Shown here in pieces: positions 1 through 7,300 of a stretch of 10,625 nucleotides of DNA. Made by a program: the position numbers and the translations under genes. The notes under the pieces are model-generated. The model made no database searches, was not told the origin of the DNA, and was given only the letters and a program-made list of their open reading frames with translations. Origin of the DNA: Verrucomicrobia bacterium UBA1731. GTDB lineage: Bacteria; Verrucomicrobiota; Kiritimatiellia; RFP12; UBA1067. The DNA is taken from contig DCIH01000120.1 in NCBI GenBank assembly GCA_002317575.1, forward strand, positions 21,993 to 32,617, read 5' to 3'. Positions within the stretch are counted from its first letter, which is position 1. Every line of letters starts with the position of its first letter.

Positions 1-728
1 ACAAGTTCGAGTTCCGCGCGCCCGGTTCCTCGCAAAGCTGCGCGATGAACCAGATGGTGCTCAACACCATCGTCGCGGAATCGCTGGACGCGGTGAGCGA
101 CGCGCTCGGGCAGGGTGAGGGTCCGTTCAACGCGCGCCTGCAGAAGCTGCTGCAGAAGCTCATCAAGAAGCACAAGCGTGTGCTCTTCTCGGGCGACGGC
201 TATTCCGCGGAATGGAAGGCCGAGGCGGCGAAGCGCGGATTGCCAAACCTGCCGGACACGATGGCCGCGATCGCGCCGCTGAAGGACAAGAAGAATCAGT
301 CGATTTTCGAGAAGTACGGGGTGTTGACGGCGGGCGAGATGGATTCCCGCTGGGAGATCGCGCAGGAGGTGTACCACCGCCGCATCCGCATCGAAGGATC
401 GGTGGCGCTCGAGATCGCGCGCTCCATGATCCGTCCCGTGGTGGCCGACGAGTTTTCCAAACTCGGCACGGCGATTTCACTCGCGAAGCGGGACGGCATC
501 CGCGTGGGATTGAAGGGACTGGATGCGCTCTCGCGCAAGCTGGGCGCGGCGCTCGACGACCTGCACATAAAATGCGAGCGTCTGGAGCGCGCGCTCGCGC
601 ATGGTCTTCACGAGGACGTCATCGCGTGTTCGGGCGACTTGCGCAAGACGGTCGACGCGCTGGAGCAGCTGGTGGATGACGCGCGCTGGCCGCTTCCGAA
701 GTACCGCGAGATGCTGTTCGTTTACTGA
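1..728 (+). CDS. glnN: Glutamine synthetase type III, C-terminal part (5' end outside window)
   Basis: The reading frame is open from base 3 to the TGA at 726-728 (241 residues), so the start lies upstream. GSIII makes glutamine from glutamate, ammonia and ATP as a cytoplasmic dodecamer and is much larger (about 700 residues) than GlnA. The visible part begins with KFEFRAPGSSQS followed by MVLNTIVAESLDAV. This matches the GSIII segment that usually reads KFEFR-x-x-GSS and then a conserved V/MLNxxVAEAL helix. It continues with HKRVLFSGDGYSAEW and AAKRGLPNLPDT, both typical GSIII blocks, then a helical C-terminal region (LDALSRKLGAALDDLHIKCERLERAL) and the common ending 'WPLPKYREMLFVY'. No frameshift is seen. 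The catalytic N-terminal half is not in the window and cannot be judged. The gene is followed after 16 bases by ispD. Family identification is from recognised motifs and is firm; regulation is not visible. Confidence 0.93.
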   Translation, partial: KFEFRAPGSSQSCAMNQMVLNTIVAESLDAVSDALGQGEGPFNARLQKLLQKLIKKHKRVLFSGDGYSAEWKAEAAKRGLPNLPDTMAAIAPLKDKKNQSIFEKYGVLTAGEMDSRWEIAQEVYHRRIRIEGSVALEIARSMIRPVVADEFSKLGTAISLAKRDGIRVGLKGLDALSRKLGAALDDLHIKCERLERALAHGLHEDVIACSGDLRKTVDALEQLVDDARWPLPKYREMLFVY

Positions 729-734
729 CGGAGA

Positions 735-739
735 AGGAG
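735..739 (+). promoter_or_regulatory. Shine-Dalgarno fixing the ispD start
   Basis: AGGAG lies five bases before the ATG at 745, within the purine-rich run 730-743. It makes 745 the start in preference to upstream in-frame starts that overlap glnN. Confidence 0.8.
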
Positions 740-744
740 AAGAC

Positions 745-1422
745 ATGGTTACTGCTATCGTTGTCGCAGCCGGCAAATCCGAGCGCATGGGCGCCGGAAC
801 GGACAAGGCGTTCCTGTCGTTGGGACAGAAGCCGGTGCTGGCGTGGAGCCTGCTGGCGTTCGAGCGTTCGCCCGATGTCGACGGCATCGTTCTCGTGGTG
901 CGCAAGGACCAGCTTACGGCGGCCAAGGCGGTCGGCAAGATGTTCGGCATTTCCAAGCTCAAGAAGGTCGTCGCCGGCGGCGCGCGCCGCCAGGATTCCG
1001 TGCAGAACGGCCTCAAGGAAGTCGATTCCGACACGCGCGTCGTGCTCGTGCACGATGGCGCGCGCCCCTGTGTGACGTCCGAGCTGGTGAGCGAGGTCGC
1101 GAAGCTCGTGAAGCGCCACGGCGCGGTGGTGGCCGGCCGCCGCATCTACGACACGGTGAAGGTCGTGGGCAAGAATCTTCAGGTGGAATCCACGGCCGAC
1201 CGCGCCAAGTTGTGGGCGGTTCAAACGCCCCAGGGGTTCAACGTGCGGCTGCTCCAACGCGCGTATGCGGAAGTGGAGAAGCAGAAAATCGAAGTCACCG
1301 ACGACGCGCAGGCGGTGGAACTCTTGGGCGAGCCCGTGCGCATTTGCGAATGGCCGGCCGTGAACATCAAAATCACGACTCCCGGCGATCTTCAGGTGGC
1401 GGCGGCGGCGCTGAAATTGTAA
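745..1422 (+). CDS. ispD: 2-C-methyl-D-erythritol 4-phosphate cytidylyltransferase
   Basis: A 225-residue cytoplasmic enzyme of normal IspD length. It joins CTP and MEP to give CDP-ME, the third step of the non-mevalonate isoprenoid pathway. The N-terminus IVVAAGKSERMG (residues 5-16) is the CTP-binding glycine-rich loop, with R14 and K21 in the places of the family's catalytic Arg and Lys. The usual PKQF is DKAF here (20-23), a mild variation that keeps the lysine. VHDGARP (102-108), VQTPQGF (159-165), VTDDAQAVE (184-192) and the substrate-contacting Lys in NIKITTPGDL (207-216) are all present. The start at 745 is preferred because it gives the standard N-terminus and has a good Shine-Dalgarno; an in-frame start at 601 would add residues of non-IspD character. 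The stop is one base before the next gene's ATG, indicating a translationally coupled pair. No fused IspF domain is present. Confidence 0.95.
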   Translation: MVTAIVVAAGKSERMGAGTDKAFLSLGQKPVLAWSLLAFERSPDVDGIVLVVRKDQLTAAKAVGKMFGISKLKKVVAGGARRQDSVQNGLKEVDSDTRVVLVHDGARPCVTSELVSEVAKLVKRHGAVVAGRRIYDTVKVVGKNLQVESTADRAKLWAVQTPQGFNVRLLQRAYAEVEKQKIEVTDDAQAVELLGEPVRICEWPAVNIKITTPGDLQVAAAALKL

Positions 1423-1423
1423 C

Positions 1424-2158
1424 ATGGGACAGATTTACGCGATTCTCGGCGACATCCACGCCAACATCGACGCGCTGAAGGCCGTTCTGGAAGACGCCCG
1501 CGCGCGCGGCGCCACGCGGTTCGCCTGCGTGGGCGACATGGTGGGTTACAACGCCGCGCCGGCGGAATGCATTTCGATCGTCCGTGACGAACTGAAGTGC
1601 CCGGTGGTCTGCGGAAACCACGACCGCTACGTGTCGTCCAACATGTCCCTCACGGATTTCCATCCGGTGGCGGCGACGGTGGTGGAATGGACGCGCCAGC
1701 AGCTGGCTTCCGACGACCTCGACTGGCTCCGCGCGCTGCCGATGCAGAAGCCCGTGATGGGTTTCACGCTCGTGCATTCCACGCTCGACATGCCCGAACA
1801 CTGGGGGTACGTGTTCGATTCGCTGCAGGCCTCCGCGCACTTCGTCTACCAGAAGACGCCGATCTGCTTCCACGGTCACACGCACGTGCCGATCGTCTAC
1901 GAGGAGTGCGCTTTGGGCGCGCTGTGCCTGCCGCCGGAGAATTTCAAGATTCCGGTCGGCAAGAAGTTCTTCGTGAACGTCGGATCCGTCGGCCAGCCAC
2001 GCGACGGGGATCCGCGCGCGAGCTACGTGCTCTTCGACACGGGCACGCGGGAACTCCGTTTCCGGCGCGTGGCGTACGACATCATCAAGGCCCAGGCGCG
2101 CATCCGCGCGGCCGGGCTGCCTGAGCGGTGCGCGGCCCGTCTGGTGACGGGAAGCTGA
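1424..2158 (+). CDS. Calcineurin-like metallophosphoesterase (YfcE/MJ0936-type)
   Basis: A 244-residue protein with the full metal-ligand set of the binuclear calcineurin-like phosphoesterases: GDIHAN (D10, H12), GDMVGY (D38), GNHD (N65-H66-D67), H118 in LVHST and FHGHTH (H150, H152, H154). The tail VNVGSVGQPRDGDPRASY (185-201) is characteristic of the small single-domain bacterial/archaeal subgroup that includes MJ0936 and YfcE, whose members hydrolyse phosphodiesters in vitro. The physiological substrate is unknown, so no symbol is given. There is no signal peptide or membrane segment, so it should be cytoplasmic. The ATG lies one base after the ispD TAA and has no clear Shine-Dalgarno, so it is probably translated by coupling to ispD. 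Nothing in the neighbourhood identifies its substrate. Confidence 0.92.
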   Translation: MGQIYAILGDIHANIDALKAVLEDARARGATRFACVGDMVGYNAAPAECISIVRDELKCPVVCGNHDRYVSSNMSLTDFHPVAATVVEWTRQQLASDDLDWLRALPMQKPVMGFTLVHSTLDMPEHWGYVFDSLQASAHFVYQKTPICFHGHTHVPIVYEECALGALCLPPENFKIPVGKKFFVNVGSVGQPRDGDPRASYVLFDTGTRELRFRRVAYDIIKAQARIRAAGLPERCAARLVTGS

Positions 2159-2307
2159 TTATAGGTTATGGTTTTATGGGTGTTTGGGTTTTGGGTTTTG
2201 GGTTGTTTGGGTTGGTGGGGAAACGACTCAAACACGCAATAACGCAATAACCCATAACTGGGTGTTTGGGTTTTTGAGTTGCAAGGTCAGTAAGGGAGGA
2301 GACGGTC
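2159..2307. repeat. T/G-rich low-complexity spacer with G-tract array and short repeats
   Basis: This spacer differs sharply from the GC-rich genes on both sides. On the + strand G-runs of three or more occur at 2178-2180, 2186-2188, 2193-2195, 2200-2202, 2209-2211 and 2217-2220, with loops of 4-6 bases, a pattern able to form a G-quadruplex. A perfect 16-base direct repeat TGGGTGTTTGGGTTTT occurs at 2177-2192 and 2259-2274. The 8-mer ACGCAATA is tandemly doubled at 2234-2249. A small hairpin ACCCA-TAAC-TGGGT sits at 2250-2263, and CAAACAC (2229-2235) can pair with GTGTTTG at 2262-2268 or 2180-2186. I see no convincing sigma-70 promoter and no stem followed by a T tract. On the transcript strand the G-runs would lie in the RNA, so a role in termination or mRNA stability between the two flanking genes is possible but unproven. 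Confidence 0.75.
2294..2300 (+). promoter_or_regulatory. Shine-Dalgarno for the GTG-started Gfo/Idh/MocA gene
   Basis: GGGAGGA lies seven bases before a GTG at 2308. It supports this non-ATG start, which also yields an intact twin-arginine signal peptide. Confidence 0.8.
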
Positions 2308-3549
2308 GTGGATTTTTCGAGAAGAGGGTTTATGGGGGCGGCGCTTTTCGCGGCGGCGGGTTGTGCTTCGGCGGCGGGCAAGAGCGGCCGCGAGCAGGGC
2401 ATCGCCGGTTTTGACGAAACGAACGCCGGCAAGCTTCAGCAGAAGGCCTGGGAACCGTTTTCCGACAAGAAGGTCCGCGTCGGCATCGCCGGGCACGGCC
2501 TCTGCCAGTTCGGCTGCGAGTTCGGCTACGAGAACCATCCGAACGTGGAGGTCGTTGCCTGCACGGACCTCGATCCGCAGCGTTGCGACGACATGGCCAA
2601 GCGCCTCATCCGCCAGTCCAACGGACGTCTCAAGACGCTGAAGCAGTTCAAGAGCTGCGAAGAGATGATCAAGGAGATGCGCGGCAAGATGGATGCCGTG
2701 TACATCGCCACCGATCCGCCCAGCCACGCACGTCTCGCGATCCTCGCGATGAAGAACGGCATGCACGCCGTTTCGGCGGTGCCCGCGTTCTGGGGCGACA
2801 TCGACGAGCATTATGCGCAGGAGCTGATCGACACGGTGAAGTCGACGGGCATGACCTACCAGATGAACGAGACGACGGCGTTCCGTCCGCAGACGTTCGC
2901 GATGCGCGCGCTGTACGAAGGCGGCGCGTTGGGCCAGCTCGTGTACGTTGAAGGCGAGTATTGGCACCACGGCACGCGTCCGATGGGCGGCTACAACGGC
3001 TGGCGCAACTTCACCGCGCCGCAGTGGTACTGCACGCACGGAAACGGCTTCTACAACGCCGTCACGCACGGCAGCTTCACGAAGTGCGCCTGTCTCGGCG
3101 TTCCCACGCACTACGAAGGCAAAAAGGCGTTCATCGGCAAGCAGGGCAACTACGGCAACGTCTTCGGCACGGAAGTCGCGCTGCTGCAGACGTCCGAAGG
3201 CGCGATGGCCCGCATGGGCCGGGGCGGCGACACGCCTGGCGGTTTGCAGGAGACGGGTCGTCTTCTCGGTACGCGCGGCCTCTATTACGATTCCTACAAG
3301 GGCGACGCGACGGCGGAAGAGCTCGCGAAGATCGTCTATGAGAAGCCGCCGTTGCCGCCGGGCGTTCCCGCGGGCGGGCATGGCGGCAGCCACGGTTATC
3401 TCACGGACGACTTCGTGCGCGCGATTCTTCTGGGCAAGAAGCCGGTGGTGGACGTGTACTGCGCCGTGAACATGACGATCCCGGGCCTTTACATGCACCG
3501 CAGCGCGCAGCGCGACGGCGAGTGGCTGAAGATTCCGCAGTTCTCCTGA
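2308..3549 (+). CDS. Tat-exported lipoprotein of the Gfo/Idh/MocA family, GH109-like
   Basis: A 413-residue protein starting at GTG. Its N-terminus is a twin-arginine signal (SRRGFMG, 4-10), a short hydrophobic stretch and a lipobox AAGC with C19, so it is probably exported folded with its cofactor and lipid-anchored. A Rossmann NAD(P) fold follows (VRVGIAGHGLCQFG from 56; TDLD 87-90). The family's usual EKP motif is replaced by AVP (157-159, in HAVSAVPAFWG). YxTHG (Y241, H244) and the C-terminal GGHGGSHGYLTDDFV block (356-370) resemble GH109 NAD-dependent alpha-N-acetylgalactosaminidases, in which a Tyr and a His of a YPTHG motif lie at the active site. GH109 also lacks EKP and is often Tat-exported. 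Ordinary sugar dehydrogenase activity is the alternative. The gene runs almost directly into recO (two-base gap). Assignment to the fold is secure; GH109-type activity is inferred from remembered motifs, not from a search. Confidence 0.85.
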   Translation: MDFSRRGFMGAALFAAAGCASAAGKSGREQGIAGFDETNAGKLQQKAWEPFSDKKVRVGIAGHGLCQFGCEFGYENHPNVEVVACTDLDPQRCDDMAKRLIRQSNGRLKTLKQFKSCEEMIKEMRGKMDAVYIATDPPSHARLAILAMKNGMHAVSAVPAFWGDIDEHYAQELIDTVKSTGMTYQMNETTAFRPQTFAMRALYEGGALGQLVYVEGEYWHHGTRPMGGYNGWRNFTAPQWYCTHGNGFYNAVTHGSFTKCACLGVPTHYEGKKAFIGKQGNYGNVFGTEVALLQTSEGAMARMGRGGDTPGGLQETGRLLGTRGLYYDSYKGDATAEELAKIVYEKPPLPPGVPAGGHGGSHGYLTDDFVRAILLGKKPVVDVYCAVNMTIPGLYMHRSAQRDGEWLKIPQFS

Positions 3550-3551
3550 TC

Positions 3552-4289
3552 GTGTCTGGCGAGATCATCAAGACGAAAGGCGTGACCACGGCCGTCCGGC
3601 CGTGGTCTCGTACTAGTCACATGGTGACATGGCTCACGCCGGACCGCGGACCGGTGGCGACGCTCGTCAAAGGGGCGGTGCGCCCCAAGAGCGCGTTTTT
3701 GGGGCAATACGACCTCTTCTACACGTGCGACGTCCTGTATTACGCGCGTGCGTCGGGTGGACTCCACGCGCTGCGCGAAACGGCGATCGTCAATCCCCGC
3801 GAGCGGTTGCGCGGCGACTGGCGCGCGACATCGCTCGCGGCGTACGCGGCGGACCTCGTCGCCGCGCACGCGCCGCCGAATGGCGAAGCGGCCGCGTGGT
3901 ATGCGTTTTTGGAGAAGACGCTCGACACGATTCAGGGAAATCTGAAAAGTTTAGTCGAATTCGAGCTTGGATTGCTCGCTTTGGAGGGACTGTCCCCAGA
4001 TTTTACGGGGACAGACCCTGCGGCGGCGTGGCAGCCGTTTGCGGTGGATGTCGGGCGAATCGGCGAATCAACACATCAGGTGCGGCTTTCGCGGGAGACG
4101 CTCGCCACGCTCACGGGCGAGGGTGGCGACAACTGGGTTGAAGCGGCGCGCTTTCTGGGACTCTTTCTGCAGTTTCACTTGGACATTCCGTCCGACATCC
4201 GCCGGTCGTTGGTGGGGATGTTGAAAGAGGATCGAAAGGTGACTGCTTGGCGGGGCGGACGGTCGGACAAAGACCGGTTGATGGCCTGA
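3552..4289 (+). CDS. recO: DNA repair protein RecO
   Basis: A 245-residue protein from GTG at 3552. RecO helps RecR load RecA on SSB-coated single-stranded DNA in the RecFOR gap-repair pathway. The N-terminal OB fold is recognisable by KTKGVTTAV, RPWSRTSHMVTWLTPDRG (16-33) and LVKGAVRPKS (38-47), the equivalents of the family's 'ysEts.i.tlfT...G....vaKGar' pattern. The later FELGLLALEGLSPDF corresponds to the helical domain segment usually ending in 'lGy.Pdl'. The Cys4 zinc site found in some RecO proteins is absent (one cysteine in all), as in E. coli RecO. An in-frame GTG at 3522 inside the preceding gene is less likely because 3552 gives the usual N-terminus. There is no clear Shine-Dalgarno; TGA and GTG are two bases apart, so coupling is likely. 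Two strong inverted repeats lie within the coding sequence and are listed separately. Confidence 0.88.
   Translation: MSGEIIKTKGVTTAVRPWSRTSHMVTWLTPDRGPVATLVKGAVRPKSAFLGQYDLFYTCDVLYYARASGGLHALRETAIVNPRERLRGDWRATSLAAYAADLVAAHAPPNGEAAAWYAFLEKTLDTIQGNLKSLVEFELGLLALEGLSPDFTGTDPAAAWQPFAVDVGRIGESTHQVRLSRETLATLTGEGGDNWVEAARFLGLFLQFHLDIPSDIRRSLVGMLKEDRKVTAWRGGRSDKDRLMA
3584..3607. repeat. Perfect 11-bp inverted repeat near the recO start
   Basis: GACCACGGCCG (3584-3594) and CGGCCGTGGTC (3597-3607) are exact reverse complements separated by TC. The hairpin begins 32 bases after the recO GTG and is followed at once by a second small perfect stem, GTCAC-ATG-GTGAC (3616-3628). No T tract follows, so it does not look like an intrinsic terminator. 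It is in frame and overlaps conserved RecO codons. A structure here could modulate recO translation or transcript stability, but that is inference. Confidence 0.8.
3985..4019. repeat. REP-like palindrome embedded in recO
   Basis: CTGTCCCC (3990-3997) and GGGGACAG (4007-4014) are perfect arms around the AT-rich loop AGATTTTAC. After one A/A mismatch the stem extends with AGGG (3985-3988) against CCCT (4016-4019), giving twelve pairs in total. The pattern (GGG-ACTGTCCCC ... GGGGACAGA-CCC, T-rich centre) resembles short REP/RAYT-type dispersed palindromes that I recall from many genomes, mostly in intergenic positions. Here it is translated in frame as LSPDFTGTD. Whether it is repeated elsewhere in this genome cannot be seen in the window; there is only one copy here. 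Confidence 0.65.
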
Positions 4290-4342
4290 CGCAGGCGTAA
4301 GGCGGGTCTGAATCGGCGGGGGTTTATTTGGACACTTGCGCA

Positions 4343-4351
4343 TGATATAAT
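4343..4351 (+). promoter_or_regulatory. Extended -10 promoter (TGATATAAT) of the trimodular glycosidase gene
   Basis: TGnTATAAT is a perfect extended -10 consensus in an otherwise GC-rich region. A weak -35 candidate is TTTATT at 4323-4328 (17-base spacing). The -10 ends only six bases before the ATG at 4358, so the predicted transcription start falls on or beside the start codon. No Shine-Dalgarno exists in this gap. This implies a leaderless mRNA. Confidence 0.7.
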
Positions 4352-4357
4352 CGGCGC

Positions 4358-7300
4358 ATGAAAACGACTTGGTTTCTGTTGTCGGCTTTGGCGGCGCTTT
4401 CCCTGCGGGGCGAGATGTTCGCGTTGAACGAAGGTTGGAAATTCCATCGCGGGGACGCGTCGGGCGCCGAGGCGGCCGCGTTCGACGATTCCGTATGGCA
4501 AACGGTGCGCGTGCCGCACGACTGGGCCATCGGCGAGGCGTTCGACAAGATGATCGACGCGCAGTCCGTGAAGGTGATCGAAGACGGCGAAACGAAGGCG
4601 CGTCTGCGCGTCGGACGGACGGGGTGCCTCCCGTGGATCGGCGCGGGGTGGTACCGTCGCACGGTCGCGATTCCCGCGGGCGCGGAACATGCGGAGCTCG
4701 TCTTCGACGGCGCGATGTCCCACGCCGTCGTGTACGCGAACGGGAAGAAGGCCGGCGAATGGAAGCACGGCTACAATTCCTTCGCCGTCGATTTGACGCC
4801 GTTCCTGCCCGCAAAGGAGATCGCCGTCGCGGTGCGCCTCGAAAATCCCGAGGAGAGCTCGCGCTGGTATCCGGGCGCGGGGTTGATCCGGCCCGTGAAG
4901 CTCGTCACGGGCGGGGCGTTCGGGTTCGAGCGCTGGGGAACGTTCGTGCGCACGACGCGCCTCGCGGATGACGGCGCGCGGGTGGTGGTGACGACGGCTA
5001 CGCGGGGGAAGAAGCCCGCGGGGAAATGCGAAGTGTCGTACCGCGTCGTATCCGAGAAGGGCGGCGAAACGTTCCGCGCGACGCGTCCGCTCACGGGAAC
5101 GGAAACGGCGCACGCGTTCACGATCCACAATCCGCGGCTCTGGACGCCCGAGACGCCCGAGCTCTACGTGCTCGAGGAGACGCTGCTCGTGGACGGCAAG
5201 GCCGTCGATGCGGAAACGGTGCGCTTCGGCATCCGGACCGTCGAATGGCGCAACGGCACGTTCGAACTGAACGGCGTCGCGCGCAAGTTCAAGGGCGTGT
5301 GCCTGCACCACGACGCCGGCCCCGTGGGCGCCGCGTTCAACGACGCCGCGTTCCGTCGTCAGGTGAAGCTGCTGAAGGAAATCGGCTGCGATTCAATCCG
5401 CACCTCGCACAACATGCCCGCGCCCGGCCAGATGAAAATCTGCGATGAGCTCGGCATGATGGTGATGGCGGAGTCGTTCGACGAATGGACCGAGCCGAAG
5501 TGCCGCAACGGCTATCATCTCCACTGCGCCGACTGGTGGCGCCGCGACGTCGCGAACCTCGTGCGCCGCCACCGCAATCACCCGTCCGTCGTGATGTGGT
5601 CCATCGGCAACGAAATCACGGACCAGCGCGGCGCCGTCGGGACCACGCTCTCGCGCGCGATGCAGGACCTCTGCCACGATCTCGACCCGAGCCGTCCCGT
5701 CACGCAGGGACATTCCTGGATGCCGTACGCGATCGACGCGGGCGGCGTGCAGGTGATGGACATTCCCGGCGTCACCTACCGTCTGCCGTTCTACGGCATG
5801 CTCCACGACGCGTCCCGCTTCGGCGGAGTCCTCGGTGCGGAGACGGCGAGCACCGTCTCGTCGCGCGGCTTCTATGCGTTCCCGGACGAAGTCGGCACGG
5901 ACATGCGCTATCCCTCCGGCCAGTCCAGTTCCTACGACACGGAGTACGCGCCGTGGAGCAACCTGCCGGACGACGACTGGGCCGTGCAGGACGACAACGC
6001 CTGGACGCTCGGCGAGTTCGTGTGGACGGGCTTCGACTACCTGGGCGAACCGTATCCGTACGACGCGCACGCGTCGCGCTCCTCGTACTTCGGCATCTAC
6101 GATCTCGCGGGATTGCCGAAGGACCGCGCCTACCTCTACCGCAGCCGCTGGAACGAAACCTCGCCCACGCTCCACCTGCTGCCGCACTGGACGTGGCCCG
6201 GCCGCGAAGGGAAGACGACGCCCGTCTACTGCTACACCTCGTGGCTCGAGGCGGAACTTTTCGTGAACGGAAAATCGCAGGGACGCATCAAGCGCGATCC
6301 GTCGTCCCGTCTGGACCGCTACCGCCTCCGTTGGCGGAACGTCGTCTACCAGCCCGGCGAAATCAAGGTGGTCGCCTATGACGCGGCCGGCAAGGCCGTC
6401 GCCGAGAAGACGGTGAAGACGGCCGGCACGCCAGCGAAGCTCGTCGCGGAAGTCGACCGCGCGCGGCTCGCCGCCGCCACGGCGGACGGCACGCCCGACC
6501 TCGCGTTCGTGACCGTGAAGGTCGTGGACGCGGCGGGCAACCCGTGTCCGGACGCGGCGCCGCAGCTTTCGTTCGCCGTGACGGGCGCGGCGCGCTTCAA
6601 GGCAGCCGAGAACGGTGACGCGACATCGTTCGAGAAACTTTCCGCGCCCACGCGCAAGGCGTTCAACGGCATGTGCGTCGCCGTGGTGGAGGCAGGCGCG
6701 ACGCCGGGTGCCGCGCGTTTCACCGTGTCCGCCAAGGGTCTCGGATCCGCAAGCGTGGACCTGGTCGTGGGCGACTACGATGTGCGCGCGTTCGGCGCGT
6801 GCGCGGGCGGCGGCGCGGCGGCGAACCGCGCGGCGATCCAGCGGGCCGTGGACGCCGCGGCGGCCGCGGGCGGCGGCCGCGTGGTGGTGCCAGCCGGCAC
6901 ATTCCTCACGGGGTCTGTGGAACTGAAGGATAATGTGGAATTCCACCTCGCGAAGGGCGCGGTGCTGAAGGCGACCACGGACCTTTCCCTGTACAACGCG
7001 GACGACGCGTATCCGCAGTGCGGCTTCTGCATTCCCGAGGAATGGAGCGGCGCGCATATCCTCTACGCCGTGGAGAAGAAGAACGTCGCCATCACGGGCG
7101 AGGGCACGATCGACGGCAGCGGTCCCGAATTCTTCGGTCCGCCGGACACGAACTACTGGCCGTGGTACCGCTTCGGGTTGAAGCTCCACCCGATCGACCG
7201 CGACCGCTACCGCACGGGCCAGCAGATCGCGATCGTCGAATGCCAGGGCGTGCGCATCGAAGATTTCACCTTCACCAATTCCGCGTGCTGGACGTGCATC

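Noticed and set aside
601..744. Upstream in-frame ATG that would lengthen IspD by 48 residues
   Set aside because: The extension overlaps glnN, has no family similarity, and the ATG at 745 has a good Shine-Dalgarno and the standard IspD N-terminus.
2178..2220. Telomere-like repeat suggesting a linear replicon end
   Set aside because: The G-runs are irregular, cover under 50 bases and lie between two ordinary genes on the same strand, so a chromosome end is not supported.
3522..3551. Alternative GTG start for recO, ten codons upstream
   Set aside because: It overlaps the end of the preceding gene and adds residues not seen in RecO; the GTG at 3552 gives the usual N-terminus.
4284..4296. GCCTG-ACG-CAGGC hairpin over the recO stop codon as a terminator
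   Set aside because: The stem has only five pairs and no T tract follows, so an intrinsic terminator cannot be supported.
6853..6886. GC-only stretch with overlapping GCGGCCGC words in the fusion gene
   Set aside because: It encodes the Ala/Gly-rich helix-turn (DAAAAAGGGR) that is normal at the start of GH28-type beta-helices, so codon bias explains it.
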